Of a stretch of DNA of 15,798 nt, positions 5,603-12,869 are shown one piece after another (the stretch's first letter is position 1; each line of letters starts with the position of its first letter). The stretch is from an uncultured Bacillaceae bacterium (GTDB lineage: Bacteria > Bacillota > Bacilli > Bacillales > Caldibacillaceae), in the NCBI GenBank assembly GCA_937983015.1, contig CALKAK010000191.1, forward strand, positions 1-15,798, given 5' to 3'. The position numbers were made by a program, and so were the translations under genes. The notes beneath the pieces were generated by a model. The model made no database searches, was not told the DNA's origin, and saw only the letters and a list, made by a program, of their open reading frames with translations.

Positions 5603-6877
5603 TTATGGTAATCGAATTAAATTTTTCGCTAGTAAGCGGTCCACCGCGGTGCAGATTGCGATTTTCACATGTTCATACGTGAGCCCGCCCTGAATGTATA
5701 CGGTATATGGCGGACGAATCGGACCGTCGGCGGAAAGTTCAATGCTCGCACCCTGAATAAAGGTTCCTGCGGCCATGATGACGTGATCTTCATAACCAGG
5801 CATCTCGCTCGGAATCGGGGTGAAATGGGAGTTCACCGGTGAAGCATGTTGAATCGCTTCGCAAAATGCGATCATCCGCTCTTTATCATGGAATTCTACG
5901 GATTGAATAATATCGGTCCGCACATCATCCCATGCCGGATTCGTATCAAGACCGATTCGTTCCAGCAATGCCGCCGCAAATACCGCCCCCTTCACCGCTT
6001 GCCCGACGACATGGGGAGCAAGGAAAAAACCTTGATACATTTCTAAAAGGGTATCAAGGTTCGCACCAGCTTCTCGACCTAGACCCGGTGCCGTCAGTCG
6101 ATAAGCGCAAGCTTCGACTAGATCTTTTCTCCCGACAATGTAACCACCAGTTCTCGCAATTCCACCGCCGGGATTTTTAATGAGTGATCCGGCAATTAAG
6201 TCAACGCCCACATGACAGGGCTCTAAGGTTTCTACAAACTCACCATAACAATTGTCCACAAAAACGACGACATCCTTTTTCAACGCTTTCACGAAATCCA
6301 CCATTTCCTTGATTTCCTGGATAGTGAATGACGGACGGCTCGAATATCCTTTAGAGCGCTGGATGCCAACTACCTTGGTGTTTTCTTTGATTTTTTCTTT
6401 GATCTTCGGGAAATCAGGTTTGCCTTCATCTGTCAATGGCACAACATCATAAGACACTCTGAAATCCTTTAAGGAACCATTCCCTTTTTCACCGCGGATT
6501 CCGATCACTTCTTCCAAAGTATCGTAGGGGCTTCCGGTTATATATAATAATTCATCGCCGGGACGGAGTACACCGAAAAGTGCCGTAGCGATGGCATGAG
6601 TTCCTGAAACCATATTTGGACGGACGAGGGCTGCTTCACCACCGAAACAGTCAGCGTAAATCTCATCCAGGGTATCACGTCCCACATCACCGTATCCATA
6701 TCCCGTTGAAGGATAAAAATGGGAATCACTCACCTGATGCTTTTGAAAGCTCCGCAATACCCGGTATTGATTCGTTTCAACGATTTTATCGATCCGTTTT
6801 AAGACCGGTGCAATTCTTTCTTCGACTTCCTCAATCAATGGTGCTAATTGATCTTTATACTCTAGTTGCTCGATCAT
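5603..6877 (-). CDS. ynbB: YnbB, PLP-dependent methionine gamma-lyase/aluminium-resistance family protein
   Basis: This 424-aa fold-type I PLP enzyme belongs to the Cys/Met-metabolism-related group often annotated 'methionine gamma-lyase family' or 'aluminum resistance protein'. Landmarks are STGYGYGDVGRDTLDEIYA (57-75), the cofactor-binding segment MVSGTHAI (89-96), Asp208 in FVDNCYGEF that would pair with the pyridine nitrogen, and the probable Schiff-base Lys234 in AGSLIKNPGGGIARTGGY. The real substrate is not established to my knowledge. The start is taken at ATG 6877: it lies 1 nt past the hflX stop, with AAAGGA (6886-6891) 8 nt upstream inside hflX, which suggests translational coupling. 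An in-frame ATG at 6895 has no spaced Shine-Dalgarno. It is second gene of the hflX operon. Confidence 0.88.
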   Translation of the reverse strand: MIEQLEYKDQLAPLIEEVEERIAPVLKRIDKIVETNQYRVLRSFQKHQVSDSHFYPSTGYGYGDVGRDTLDEIYADCFGGEAALVRPNMVSGTHAIATALFGVLRPGDELLYITGSPYDTLEEVIGIRGEKGNGSLKDFRVSYDVVPLTDEGKPDFPKIKEKIKENTKVVGIQRSKGYSSRPSFTIQEIKEMVDFVKALKKDVVVFVDNCYGEFVETLEPCHVGVDLIAGSLIKNPGGGIARTGGYIVGRKDLVEACAYRLTAPGLGREAGANLDTLLEMYQGFFLAPHVVGQAVKGAVFAAALLERIGLDTNPAWDDVRTDIIQSVEFHDKERMIAFCEAIQHASPVNSHFTPIPSEMPGYEDHVIMAAGTFIQGASIELSADGPIRPPYTVYIQGGLTYEHVKIAICTAVDRLLAKNLIRLP

Positions 6878-6878
6878 T

Positions 6879-8141
6879 TCAACATTCCTTTCCATCTATG
6901 TATTGTTGCATTTGTCCGTATAATGGATGATGTTTCATGATATATCCCCGGCATTCATATTGATCTTCCATCTCTAGATAACGTACCTCTTCCAAAATCG
7001 TTTCTTTTTTTAAGCGGGCGAGCATTTTCCCGGCGGTACTTGGTAACTGAATTTGATAAGGTAGCATTGCTTTTATCAAACACCGCTCGATAGCCTTTTT
7101 CGCTTTTTCAACATCTGTTTTTGACAACGCACTGATCTCTATGAACTCTCCATCAGGAACCGGGAAAAAGTCCGGATGAACCCGATCTATTTTATTGTAA
7201 ATTTTTAACCGGGGTATATGGCCGCAATCGAGTTCATCGAGGAGATTATTTACGGTTTCTTCGTGCTGCATGTAATCCGGATTCGAGCTATCGACAACCA
7301 TAACGAGTAAATCCGCCTCGCGAACTTCTTCTAGCGTGGAACGAAAGGCGGCGATTAAAGTGGTCGGGAGGTCCTCGATGAATCCGACCGTATCACTTAA
7401 AAGGACGACAAGCCCGTTCGACAAAGTCATCTGTTTCGTGAGGGGATCCAACGTGGCAAACAGCAAATCTTCCTCGAACGAATCACCTGCCGTCAATCGA
7501 TTAAACAGCGTTGATTTCCCGGCGTTCGTATAGCCCACGAGTGCGATTTGAATGACTTGGCGCTCTTTCCTTCGTTTGCGGTACAGGTGGCGATGCTTGA
7601 CGATGACATCCAGTTGTTTTTTGATATCGTGAATTCGTTTCCGGATATGGCGCCGGTCCGTCTCCAATTGGGTTTCCCCGGGTCCTCTTGTACCGATCCC
7701 ACCGCCTAAACGGGATAGTTCAGTTCCCTGTCCGCTTAATCGCGGTAACAAATACTCTAGTTGAGCAAGCTCGACCTGCAATTTCCCTTCACGTGATTTG
7801 GCACGCTGTGCGAAAATATCGAGGATCAACTGGGTTCTGTCGATGATTTTAATCTTTAACTCGTTCGTTAAGTTCTTTAATTGGGTGGGCGACAATTCAC
7901 TATTAAAAATAACTACATCCGCTTCTGTTTCTGCAATCGCCTGTTTTAATTCGAGAATCTTCCCTTTACCGATATAAGTTGCCGGATGTGGTTTTTCTCG
8001 TTTTTGCGTGACGGTTAAAACAGCGACTCCCCTGGCAGTTTCCGTTAATGAAGCCAATTCTGCCAACGAATAACGAAAACGTTCATCGTCGATATCGGGG
8101 AATTGACAGCCGACGAGAATGGCCCGTTCCATTTTTCCCAT
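6879..8141 (-). CDS. hflX: HflX, ribosome-associated GTPase
   Basis: The 420-aa protein has the HflX N-terminal domain (about 1-195) with the diagnostic GGGIGTRGPGETQLETDRR (146-164), followed by a TRAFAC-class GTPase domain. G1 is GYTNAGKST (203-211), G2 lies around FATLDP (228-233), G3 is DTVGF (250-254) and G4 is NKID (316-319). Family members bind the 50S subunit and split stalled or hibernating ribosomes during stress in a GTP-dependent way. The start is ATG 8141, 9 nt after GAGG (8151-8154); a TTG at 8156 overlaps the Shine-Dalgarno itself and is rejected. B. subtilis calls this ynbA. It has its own promoter and forms an operon with ynbB. Confidence 0.95.
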   Translation of the reverse strand: MGKMERAILVGCQFPDIDDERFRYSLAELASLTETARGVAVLTVTQKREKPHPATYIGKGKILELKQAIAETEADVVIFNSELSPTQLKNLTNELKIKIIDRTQLILDIFAQRAKSREGKLQVELAQLEYLLPRLSGQGTELSRLGGGIGTRGPGETQLETDRRHIRKRIHDIKKQLDVIVKHRHLYRKRRKERQVIQIALVGYTNAGKSTLFNRLTAGDSFEEDLLFATLDPLTKQMTLSNGLVVLLSDTVGFIEDLPTTLIAAFRSTLEEVREADLLVMVVDSSNPDYMQHEETVNNLLDELDCGHIPRLKIYNKIDRVHPDFFPVPDGEFIEISALSKTDVEKAKKAIERCLIKAMLPYQIQLPSTAGKMLARLKKETILEEVRYLEMEDQYECRGYIMKHHPLYGQMQQYIDGKEC

Positions 8142-8182
8142 ATTAACCAACCTCAAGTCATTAATAAGATTATTCCTTTACT

Positions 8183-8211
8183 ATCTTACACGATTATTCC
8201 AGCGATGACAA
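8183..8211 (-). promoter_or_regulatory. Sigma-A-type promoter of hflX-ynbB
   Basis: On the minus strand TTGTCA (8206-8211), a 17-bp spacer and TAAGAT (8183-8188). It lies between the spoVK terminator and hflX and gives a leader of about 35 nt. Confidence 0.75.
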
Positions 8212-8280
8212 AAATACTTAAAAATATGGAATCTATCGAGAAGCCGGTAAAATGCCCAAATCTATCATTTAAAAAATATC

Positions 8281-8315
8281 ATTTTAAAAAAGAAAGAGCC
8301 CGGGGTCATCGGGCT
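8281..8315 (-). terminator. Rho-independent terminator of spoVK
   Basis: AGCCCG (8310-8315) pairs with CGGGCT (8297-8302) over a 7-nt loop. The minus-strand tail is CTTTCTTTTTTAAAAT. It is 49 bases past the spoVK stop. Confidence 0.82.
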
Positions 8316-8364
8316 GGATTTAAACAATATACGAAAAATCCAAAAGGAAATCGAACGGCCAGGT

Positions 8365-9300
8365 TTATTGATCATCAGTAAATACAAGATCGATACTATG
8401 AATCGTCATTAAATCTTGTTTATTGAACGAATTCGATAACAGAAGGCGCATCGCCTGAGAACGGATCGATTTTTCAATGATATTGCGAACATAACGTCCA
8501 TTAGAAAAATGTCTGGTATGATAAAGCGATTTAACCTTCAGTAAATGGTCGCGTAACTTCCTTTCCGCCGCGGTCGTTAAAACATATTCACGTTCCGCAA
8601 CCATTCTACGGGCGATTTCCAACAACTCATCTACGGTATAATCGGGAAATTCCACGATAATCGGAAAACGGGATTTCAAGCCTGGATTTAGCTGGAGAAA
8701 GCGGTCCATTTCCTCTGAATAACCGGCTAGAATAAGAATAAAATCATGGGATTTATCTTCCATGTGTTTTACCAGCGTATCGATCGCTTCCTTACCGAAA
8801 TCCTTTTCTCCGCCTCTACCGAGGGAATACGCTTCATCGATAAACAGAATCCCTCCCATAGCGCGTTTGATCAAATCCCGGGTTTTTTGCGCGGTATGAC
8901 CAATATACTCCCCCACAAGATCCGCCCGCTCCGCTTCGATCAGGTGCCCTTTAGAAAGCACGTTGATTTTTTGAAATAATTTACCGATCAAACGGGCGAC
9001 GGTCGTTTTTCCGGTTCCGGGATTCCCTTTGAACATCATGTGCAAAACGACAGGGGAGCTTTTTAACCCCGTTTCTTCCCGTTTGCGATTTACGATAATC
9101 CACGCATAAATTTCTTTAATGATCCGCTTCATCTCCTGCAGACCGACGAGTTTTTCCAGTTCCTCCTCGATCTCCAGAAGGATCTCCACTTCTTTTGTAC
9201 GTTCTTTTCGCTTGAATTCCGTAACGGTATCGTTCTGCACACGGGGATTTAATGTGATGCTGATCTGTCCGTTGTTTTTCATACGAATGGGCTGCTCCAA
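8365..9300 (-). CDS. spoVK: SpoVK, stage V sporulation AAA+ ATPase
   Basis: This CbxX/CfqX-type AAA+ protein (311 aa) closely follows B. subtilis SpoVK (SpoVJ), required for late spore maturation. A short N-terminal region with KNNGQIS (8-14) and a Glu-rich helix precede the ATPase core: Walker A GNPGTGKTT (92-100), the HLIEAERADLVGEYIGHTAQ pore-loop region (119-138), Walker B ILFIDEAY (151-158), sensor-1 ILAGY (190-194) and a probable arginine finger in GLKSRF (208-213). TTG at 9300 is preferred: GAGGTG sits 6 nt upstream and the N-terminus then aligns with B. subtilis MLERAVTYKNNG. GTG at 9309 overlaps the Shine-Dalgarno; ATG at 9282 would drop conserved residues. It is a single-gene unit between terminators, likely expressed in the mother cell. 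Confidence 0.95.
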   Translation of the reverse strand: MEQPIRMKNNGQISITLNPRVQNDTVTEFKRKERTKEVEILLEIEEELEKLVGLQEMKRIIKEIYAWIIVNRKREETGLKSSPVVLHMMFKGNPGTGKTTVARLIGKLFQKINVLSKGHLIEAERADLVGEYIGHTAQKTRDLIKRAMGGILFIDEAYSLGRGGEKDFGKEAIDTLVKHMEDKSHDFILILAGYSEEMDRFLQLNPGLKSRFPIIVEFPDYTVDELLEIARRMVAEREYVLTTAAERKLRDHLLKVKSLYHTRHFSNGRYVRNIIEKSIRSQAMRLLLSNSFNKQDLMTIHSIDLVFTDDQ

Positions 9301-9318
9301 ATGTTTCACCTCACCAGT

Positions 9319-9432
9319 CTAACACAGTATATGTTCATGGCAGAAAAAACGTGATAAGTGCCCAAATTTGTCGATATAGCAAGGATTGTGCGGATTTGTG
9401 TCAACTTTTGCGCTTTCCTGAGAAATGATCAT
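9319..9432 (-). CDS. Possible 37-aa leader peptide ORF upstream of spoVK
   Basis: ATG at 9432 is preceded by a well-spaced GAGG (9438-9441). The frame reads MIISQESAKVDTNPHNPCYI and ends HEHILC, with TAG at 9319-9321, ten bases before the spoVK Shine-Dalgarno. An in-frame ATG at 9456 adds eight residues but has no good Shine-Dalgarno. It contains three cysteines and no clear membrane segment. It matches nothing I recognise, and possible promoter elements for spoVK overlap it, so it may be chance. Confidence 0.2.
   Translation of the reverse strand: MIISQESAKVDTNPHNPCYIDKFGHLSRFFCHEHILC
9326..9404 (-). promoter_or_regulatory. Candidate promoter elements for spoVK
   Basis: Two weak options exist on the minus strand. 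TTGACA (9399-9404) lies 17 bp from TGCTAT (9376-9381), a consensus -35 with a poor -10. CATATACT (9326-9333) fits the sigma-E -10 pattern (CATAnnnT) about 26 nt before the start, but I see no convincing -35. Sigma-E control would fit the known role of spoVK. Confidence 0.3.
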
Positions 9433-9526
9433 AATTTCCTCATTCTTTTCTATCATCCTTCTATATGTATTCAGGGAGTACAACGCACATGAATCCACTT
9501 GTTACACTAATAGACTGGCAAGGTTG

Positions 9527-9568
9527 ACAAAGAAAAAACGGGAAACCTTTTTTGGTTTTCCCGTTTTT
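9527..9568 (-). terminator. Strong Rho-independent terminator of miaA-hfq
   Basis: AAAAACGGGAAAACC pairs with GGTTTCCCGTTTTTT with one bulged A and a 6-nt loop, followed by T-rich sequence on the minus strand. The flanking A/T runs could make it work in both directions. It starts 10 bases after the hfq stop. Confidence 0.92.
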
Positions 9569-9577
9569 AAAGCCTGA

Positions 9578-9823
9578 TTATTGCTGGGATTGTTGCGGCA
9601 CATCAATTTCAATCGGAACATTCCGAACCGGTGCGAACGTAGAGATCGCATGCTTAAAAACGAGCTGTTGCTTACCCTCCGTTTCCAAAAGTACTGTAAA
9701 ATTATCGAAGCCTCTGACAAAGCCGCGAATCTGGAAACCGTTCGTTAAAAAAACGGTTACGGCAACGTTTTCCTTCCGTAAATGATTTAAAAATTGGTCT
9801 TGAATATTGACGCTTTGTTTCAT
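9578..9823 (-). CDS. hfq: Hfq, Sm-like RNA-binding protein
   Basis: This 81-aa protein carries the Hfq Sm fold: NIQDQFLNHLRKENVAVTVF (6-25, with Gln8 and Asp9), LTNGFQIRGFVRGFDNF (Sm1, 26-42) and the LVFKHAIST block (Sm2, 54-62) with the Lys57-His58 pair of the proximal RNA-binding face. It would form a hexameric ring that binds small RNAs and A-rich mRNA. It is slightly longer than B. subtilis Hfq (73 aa), with a Gln-rich C-terminal end (PQQSQQ). The ATG is preceded by a strong GGAGGA (9831-9836). It lies 28 nt downstream of miaA, the order conserved in most bacteria, and is probably cotranscribed with it. Confidence 0.97.
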   Translation of the reverse strand: MKQSVNIQDQFLNHLRKENVAVTVFLTNGFQIRGFVRGFDNFTVLLETEGKQQLVFKHAISTFAPVRNVPIEIDVPQQSQQ

Positions 9824-9851
9824 TTCTTTGTCCTCCTCTATTTCTCATATG

Positions 9852-10805
9852 TTATGTATTCGTGTTAAACTCTTTCTTTCCTGCTAAAAAATCATGGATT
9901 TTTTGAAAAATTTCATCCCGCTTTATCCCGTTGGTAATATCCACCCATTCGACGGGAAGCTTATTTTTAAACCAGGTGAGCTGTCGTTTCGCAAATTGTC
10001 TCGTGTTGCGTTTCAATAGTTCCACCGCTTCATCGAACCCCAGGTCACCGGAGAAATACGCGAACAATTCTTTATAACCGATCGCCTGCGTTGCCGGGAC
10101 ATCGCCTAAATTCATGTCATAAAGTTTTTTGGCCTCGGCTAACAGCCCTTTTTCGATCATCTCATCGACCCGCTGGTTGATCCGTTTATATAATTTTGCT
10201 CGTTCCATCGTTAAACCGAGAATCAAGTGATCATAGACCGGTTCACCGGTTTGACTCGCTTTGATGGCCGACATTGTTTTTCCCGTTGTATAAAAAATTT
10301 CCAGGGCCCGAATAACCCGACGTATATTATTCGGATGAATTTTACTGGCCGATTCGGGATCGATTTCCTGTAATTTTTTATAAAATGGTGCAATCCCCTT
10401 CTCTTCTACTTCCCTCATTAGTTTTTCCCGCAAATCGGGGTCATACGACTGATCCGGGAATTCATAATCATAAAGAACCGCCTGAATATACAAGCCCGTT
10501 CCACCCACGATAAAAGGTAGCCGTCCGCGATTTGAAATCTCCGTGATCTTTTCTCGGACCAATTCCTGAAATTCGGCCACGGAAAATCCTTCGTATGGTT
10601 CTTTAATATTGAGCAGATGGTGGGGAATACCCGCCATCTCTTCTCTTGTTATTTTAGCAGTACCGATATCCATCCCGCGGTAAATCTGCATCGAATCCCC
10701 GCTGATGATCTCACAATCGAATTCTTTTGCAATATCGATGCTCAATTCCGTCTTACCGACAGCCGTCGGACCAATCAAGACAAGGACCTTTTCTTTTTGT
10801 CGCAA
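9852..10805 (-). CDS. miaA: MiaA, tRNA dimethylallyltransferase
   Basis: The 317-aa enzyme transfers a dimethylallyl group from DMAPP to N6 of A37 in tRNAs reading UNN codons. The P-loop GPTAVGKT (12-19) is followed by GDSMQIYRGMDIGTAK (36-51) with the catalytic Asp37, then PHHL (61-64), the GGTGLYIQAVL segment (101-111) and the C-terminal QATQAIGYKEL-type region and RQFAKRQLTWF that bind tRNA. The only start consistent with the conserved N-terminus is TTG at 10805, preceded by AGGGGG four nt away. There is no in-frame ATG upstream before a stop (10836-10838 region). It is upstream of hfq and separated from mutL by 132 nt. Confidence 0.95.
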   Translation of the reverse strand: MRQKEKVLVLIGPTAVGKTELSIDIAKEFDCEIISGDSMQIYRGMDIGTAKITREEMAGIPHHLLNIKEPYEGFSVAEFQELVREKITEISNRGRLPFIVGGTGLYIQAVLYDYEFPDQSYDPDLREKLMREVEEKGIAPFYKKLQEIDPESASKIHPNNIRRVIRALEIFYTTGKTMSAIKASQTGEPVYDHLILGLTMERAKLYKRINQRVDEMIEKGLLAEAKKLYDMNLGDVPATQAIGYKELFAYFSGDLGFDEAVELLKRNTRQFAKRQLTWFKNKLPVEWVDITNGIKRDEIFQKIHDFLAGKKEFNTNT

Positions 10806-10891
10806 AAAACCCCCTGCTTTCCTGATATTTAAGAATTAAGCAAAAATTTCTTATGCTTAGTTTATCATATTTATCGATTAAACATCAAAGC

Positions 10892-10897
10892 ATTATA
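10892..10897 (-). promoter_or_regulatory. Candidate -10 element for miaA-hfq
   Basis: A perfect TATAAT lies on the minus strand about 87 nt before the miaA start. The hexamer 17 bp upstream (AGTTTA) is poor. A second candidate -10, TATGAT, lies at 10864-10869, also without a good -35. Read-through from mutSL is an alternative, as I see no clear terminator after mutL. Confidence 0.3.
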
Positions 10898-10937
10898 ACC
10901 AATTTACAGATATTTAAACTCTTGTCTTTTCATGCTT

Positions 10938-12845
10938 TCATTGAATTCGTTTAAACATTTTTTCGAGATCTTGCGTGGAAAAATGAATGATAACGGGACG
11001 GCCATGTGGGCAGGAAAAAGGATTTTCCGTGTTCCGCAATGTATCGAGTAGTTGCTGGATTTCATCGGTCCGGAGTCGTTGGTTGGCTTTGATCGACCCT
11101 TTACAGCTCATCATAATCGCCGCTTCTTCTCGCAACTTGGCAATATCAACTTTCTTCATCTGGAGAACTTGATCAATGATCTCCCGGATCGTCTCTTCCT
11201 CTTCTCCCGGTGGAAACCAATGCGGATGATTACGCACGATAAAGGTATTCGTACCGAAAGGTTCAAGAAATACCCCGACTTTTTCAAGCTCCGGCATCAG
11301 TTCCTGTAATTGAACGTAATCGTCTGCCGGAAATTCGAGTGTCATAGGGATGAGGAGCTCCTGGAGTTGCTCCGGAACCTCACCAATTTTTTTCCGATAG
11401 TATTCATATTTGATCCGTTCTTGGGCGGCGTGCTGGTCGATAATATAGAGACCGTGTTCGTTTTCCGCTAAAATGTACGTTCCATGAAACTGACCGATTG
11501 GATATAAAGGTGGAAACCGGCTGCCCGTACTTTTTTCTACAATCGTTTCATAGATATCGTTCTGTAGATCGAAAGTTCCTTCAGTGGACCCATCGTTATC
11601 CGTTTCCTGCAAGGATGGTTCGCGAATTTGTCCGAGCTGGCGATCCATTGTTTTTCCAACGGAATTGGGAGCGATTGCCGGTTCTGGTAAATCGTTTTCC
11701 AATTGTTGTAAAAAACGTTTCACTACCGTCCGTTCTGGTTTTGTCAAGGTACTCCGTTCAAATTTTCCTTCTTTTTTCCTGGATAGATGGTCAAGTTCGA
11801 ATTGGATTTGTTCCGTGCGGGCCCGTTGTCGTTTCGGCGCCTGCCCCTTGCGGATCAAGCTTTGTTTCTCAAATGCGCCACGAATACAATCGGTGATCAA
11901 CTCACCGAGTTCTCGCTCTTTACTGAGCCGGACTTCGAGCTTTGCCGGATGGACGTTCACATCGACTAAAACGGGGTCCATCTCAACCGAAATGTAACAT
12001 ATTGGAAAACGTCCGGTCATCAGCAGCGTGTGATAACCGTTGATAATTGCATTCGTAAGTGCGTAATTTTTGATGAACCGGCCATTGATGACGATGGAAA
12101 TATAATTCCGGCTTGCACGGGTTAGCTCGGGTAAACTAATATATCCAGAAACCTTAAAATCGAGGCTTTCCCCGGCGATCGGAATCATCTGGCGAATCGT
12201 TTGCAAGCCATAAATATTGGCAAGCACCTGGCGAATATCGCCATTTCCGTTCGTCTGTAACAATACCCGGCCATTATGACGTAACTTGAACGCGATATCC
12301 GGATGTCCCATCGCGATACGATTCATCGTATCTGTGATTTTTCCGAGTTCCGTATGAATGCTTTTCATGTATTTTAGGCGGGCAGGTGTATTATAAAACA
12401 GATCGGTCACGGTAATATCCGTTCCCTTACGACTTGATGCCGGTTCGATTAGAACAGGTTTCCCACCTTCTAATTTAATTCGGGTACCGGGCCCTTCACC
12501 TGTAGACGTAATAAGTTCGACTCTGCTTACGGATGCGATACTCGGTAAAGCCTCGCCCCGGAAGCCGAGCGTTGCGATGCGGAAGAGATCATTTTCGTCA
12601 CGAATTTTACTTGTGGCGTGACGTTCAAAGGCTGTTTTCACATCTTCTTTGTCCATTCCTTCTCCATTATCGATCACGCGGATCTTTTTTAAACCCGCTT
12701 CTTCCACATCCACTTCAATGACGGTGCTTGCGGCATCGATGGAGTTTTCTACCAGTTCTTTCACGACGGATGCCGGTCGCTCGACCACTTCCCCGGCGGC
12801 TATTTTATTGGCTATTGTCTCATCAAGCTGAATGATTTTTCCCAT
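10938..12845 (-). CDS. mutL: MutL, mismatch-repair endonuclease
   Basis: The 635-aa protein (B. subtilis 627 aa) has the GHKL ATPase domain with Glu30/Asn34 (KELVENSIDA), DNGEGM (59-64) and GFRGEAL (94-100). A low-complexity linker spans about 335-445. The C-terminal dimerisation/endonuclease domain carries the metal-binding DQHAAQERIKYE (470-481, fitting DQHA-x2-E-x4-E), SCKGSIK (580-586) and CPHGRP (612-617). A probable DnaN clamp-binding motif, QELLIPM (495-501), matches the B. subtilis QEMIVPL site. It therefore belongs to the nicking MutL class found in bacteria without MutH. ATG at 12845 is preceded by GGAAGTGA, and the gap from mutS is 24 nt, so the two form an operon. Confidence 0.98.
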   Translation of the reverse strand: MGKIIQLDETIANKIAAGEVVERPASVVKELVENSIDAASTVIEVDVEEAGLKKIRVIDNGEGMDKEDVKTAFERHATSKIRDENDLFRIATLGFRGEALPSIASVSRVELITSTGEGPGTRIKLEGGKPVLIEPASSRKGTDITVTDLFYNTPARLKYMKSIHTELGKITDTMNRIAMGHPDIAFKLRHNGRVLLQTNGNGDIRQVLANIYGLQTIRQMIPIAGESLDFKVSGYISLPELTRASRNYISIVINGRFIKNYALTNAIINGYHTLLMTGRFPICYISVEMDPVLVDVNVHPAKLEVRLSKERELGELITDCIRGAFEKQSLIRKGQAPKRQRARTEQIQFELDHLSRKKEGKFERSTLTKPERTVVKRFLQQLENDLPEPAIAPNSVGKTMDRQLGQIREPSLQETDNDGSTEGTFDLQNDIYETIVEKSTGSRFPPLYPIGQFHGTYILAENEHGLYIIDQHAAQERIKYEYYRKKIGEVPEQLQELLIPMTLEFPADDYVQLQELMPELEKVGVFLEPFGTNTFIVRNHPHWFPPGEEEETIREIIDQVLQMKKVDIAKLREEAAIMMSCKGSIKANQRLRTDEIQQLLDTLRNTENPFSCPHGRPVIIHFSTQDLEKMFKRIQ

Positions 12846-12869
12846 GCGATCACTTCCAATCCAAGAACT

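Noticed and set aside
9365..9373. Near-match to a 0A box (TTTGTCGAT) upstream of spoVK
   Set aside because: One mismatch in a short motif, and spoVK is known as a mother-cell sigma-factor gene rather than a direct Spo0A target.
10886..10932. AAAGCAT ... ATGCTTT inverted repeat after mutL as a terminator
   Set aside because: The loop is over 30 nt, the stem is short and AT-rich, and no T-tract follows.
11498..11997. Plus-strand ORFs of 132 and 137 codons antisense to mutL
   Set aside because: They are shadows of the mutL reading frame, rich in Ser, Arg and Pro, with no ribosome-binding sites.
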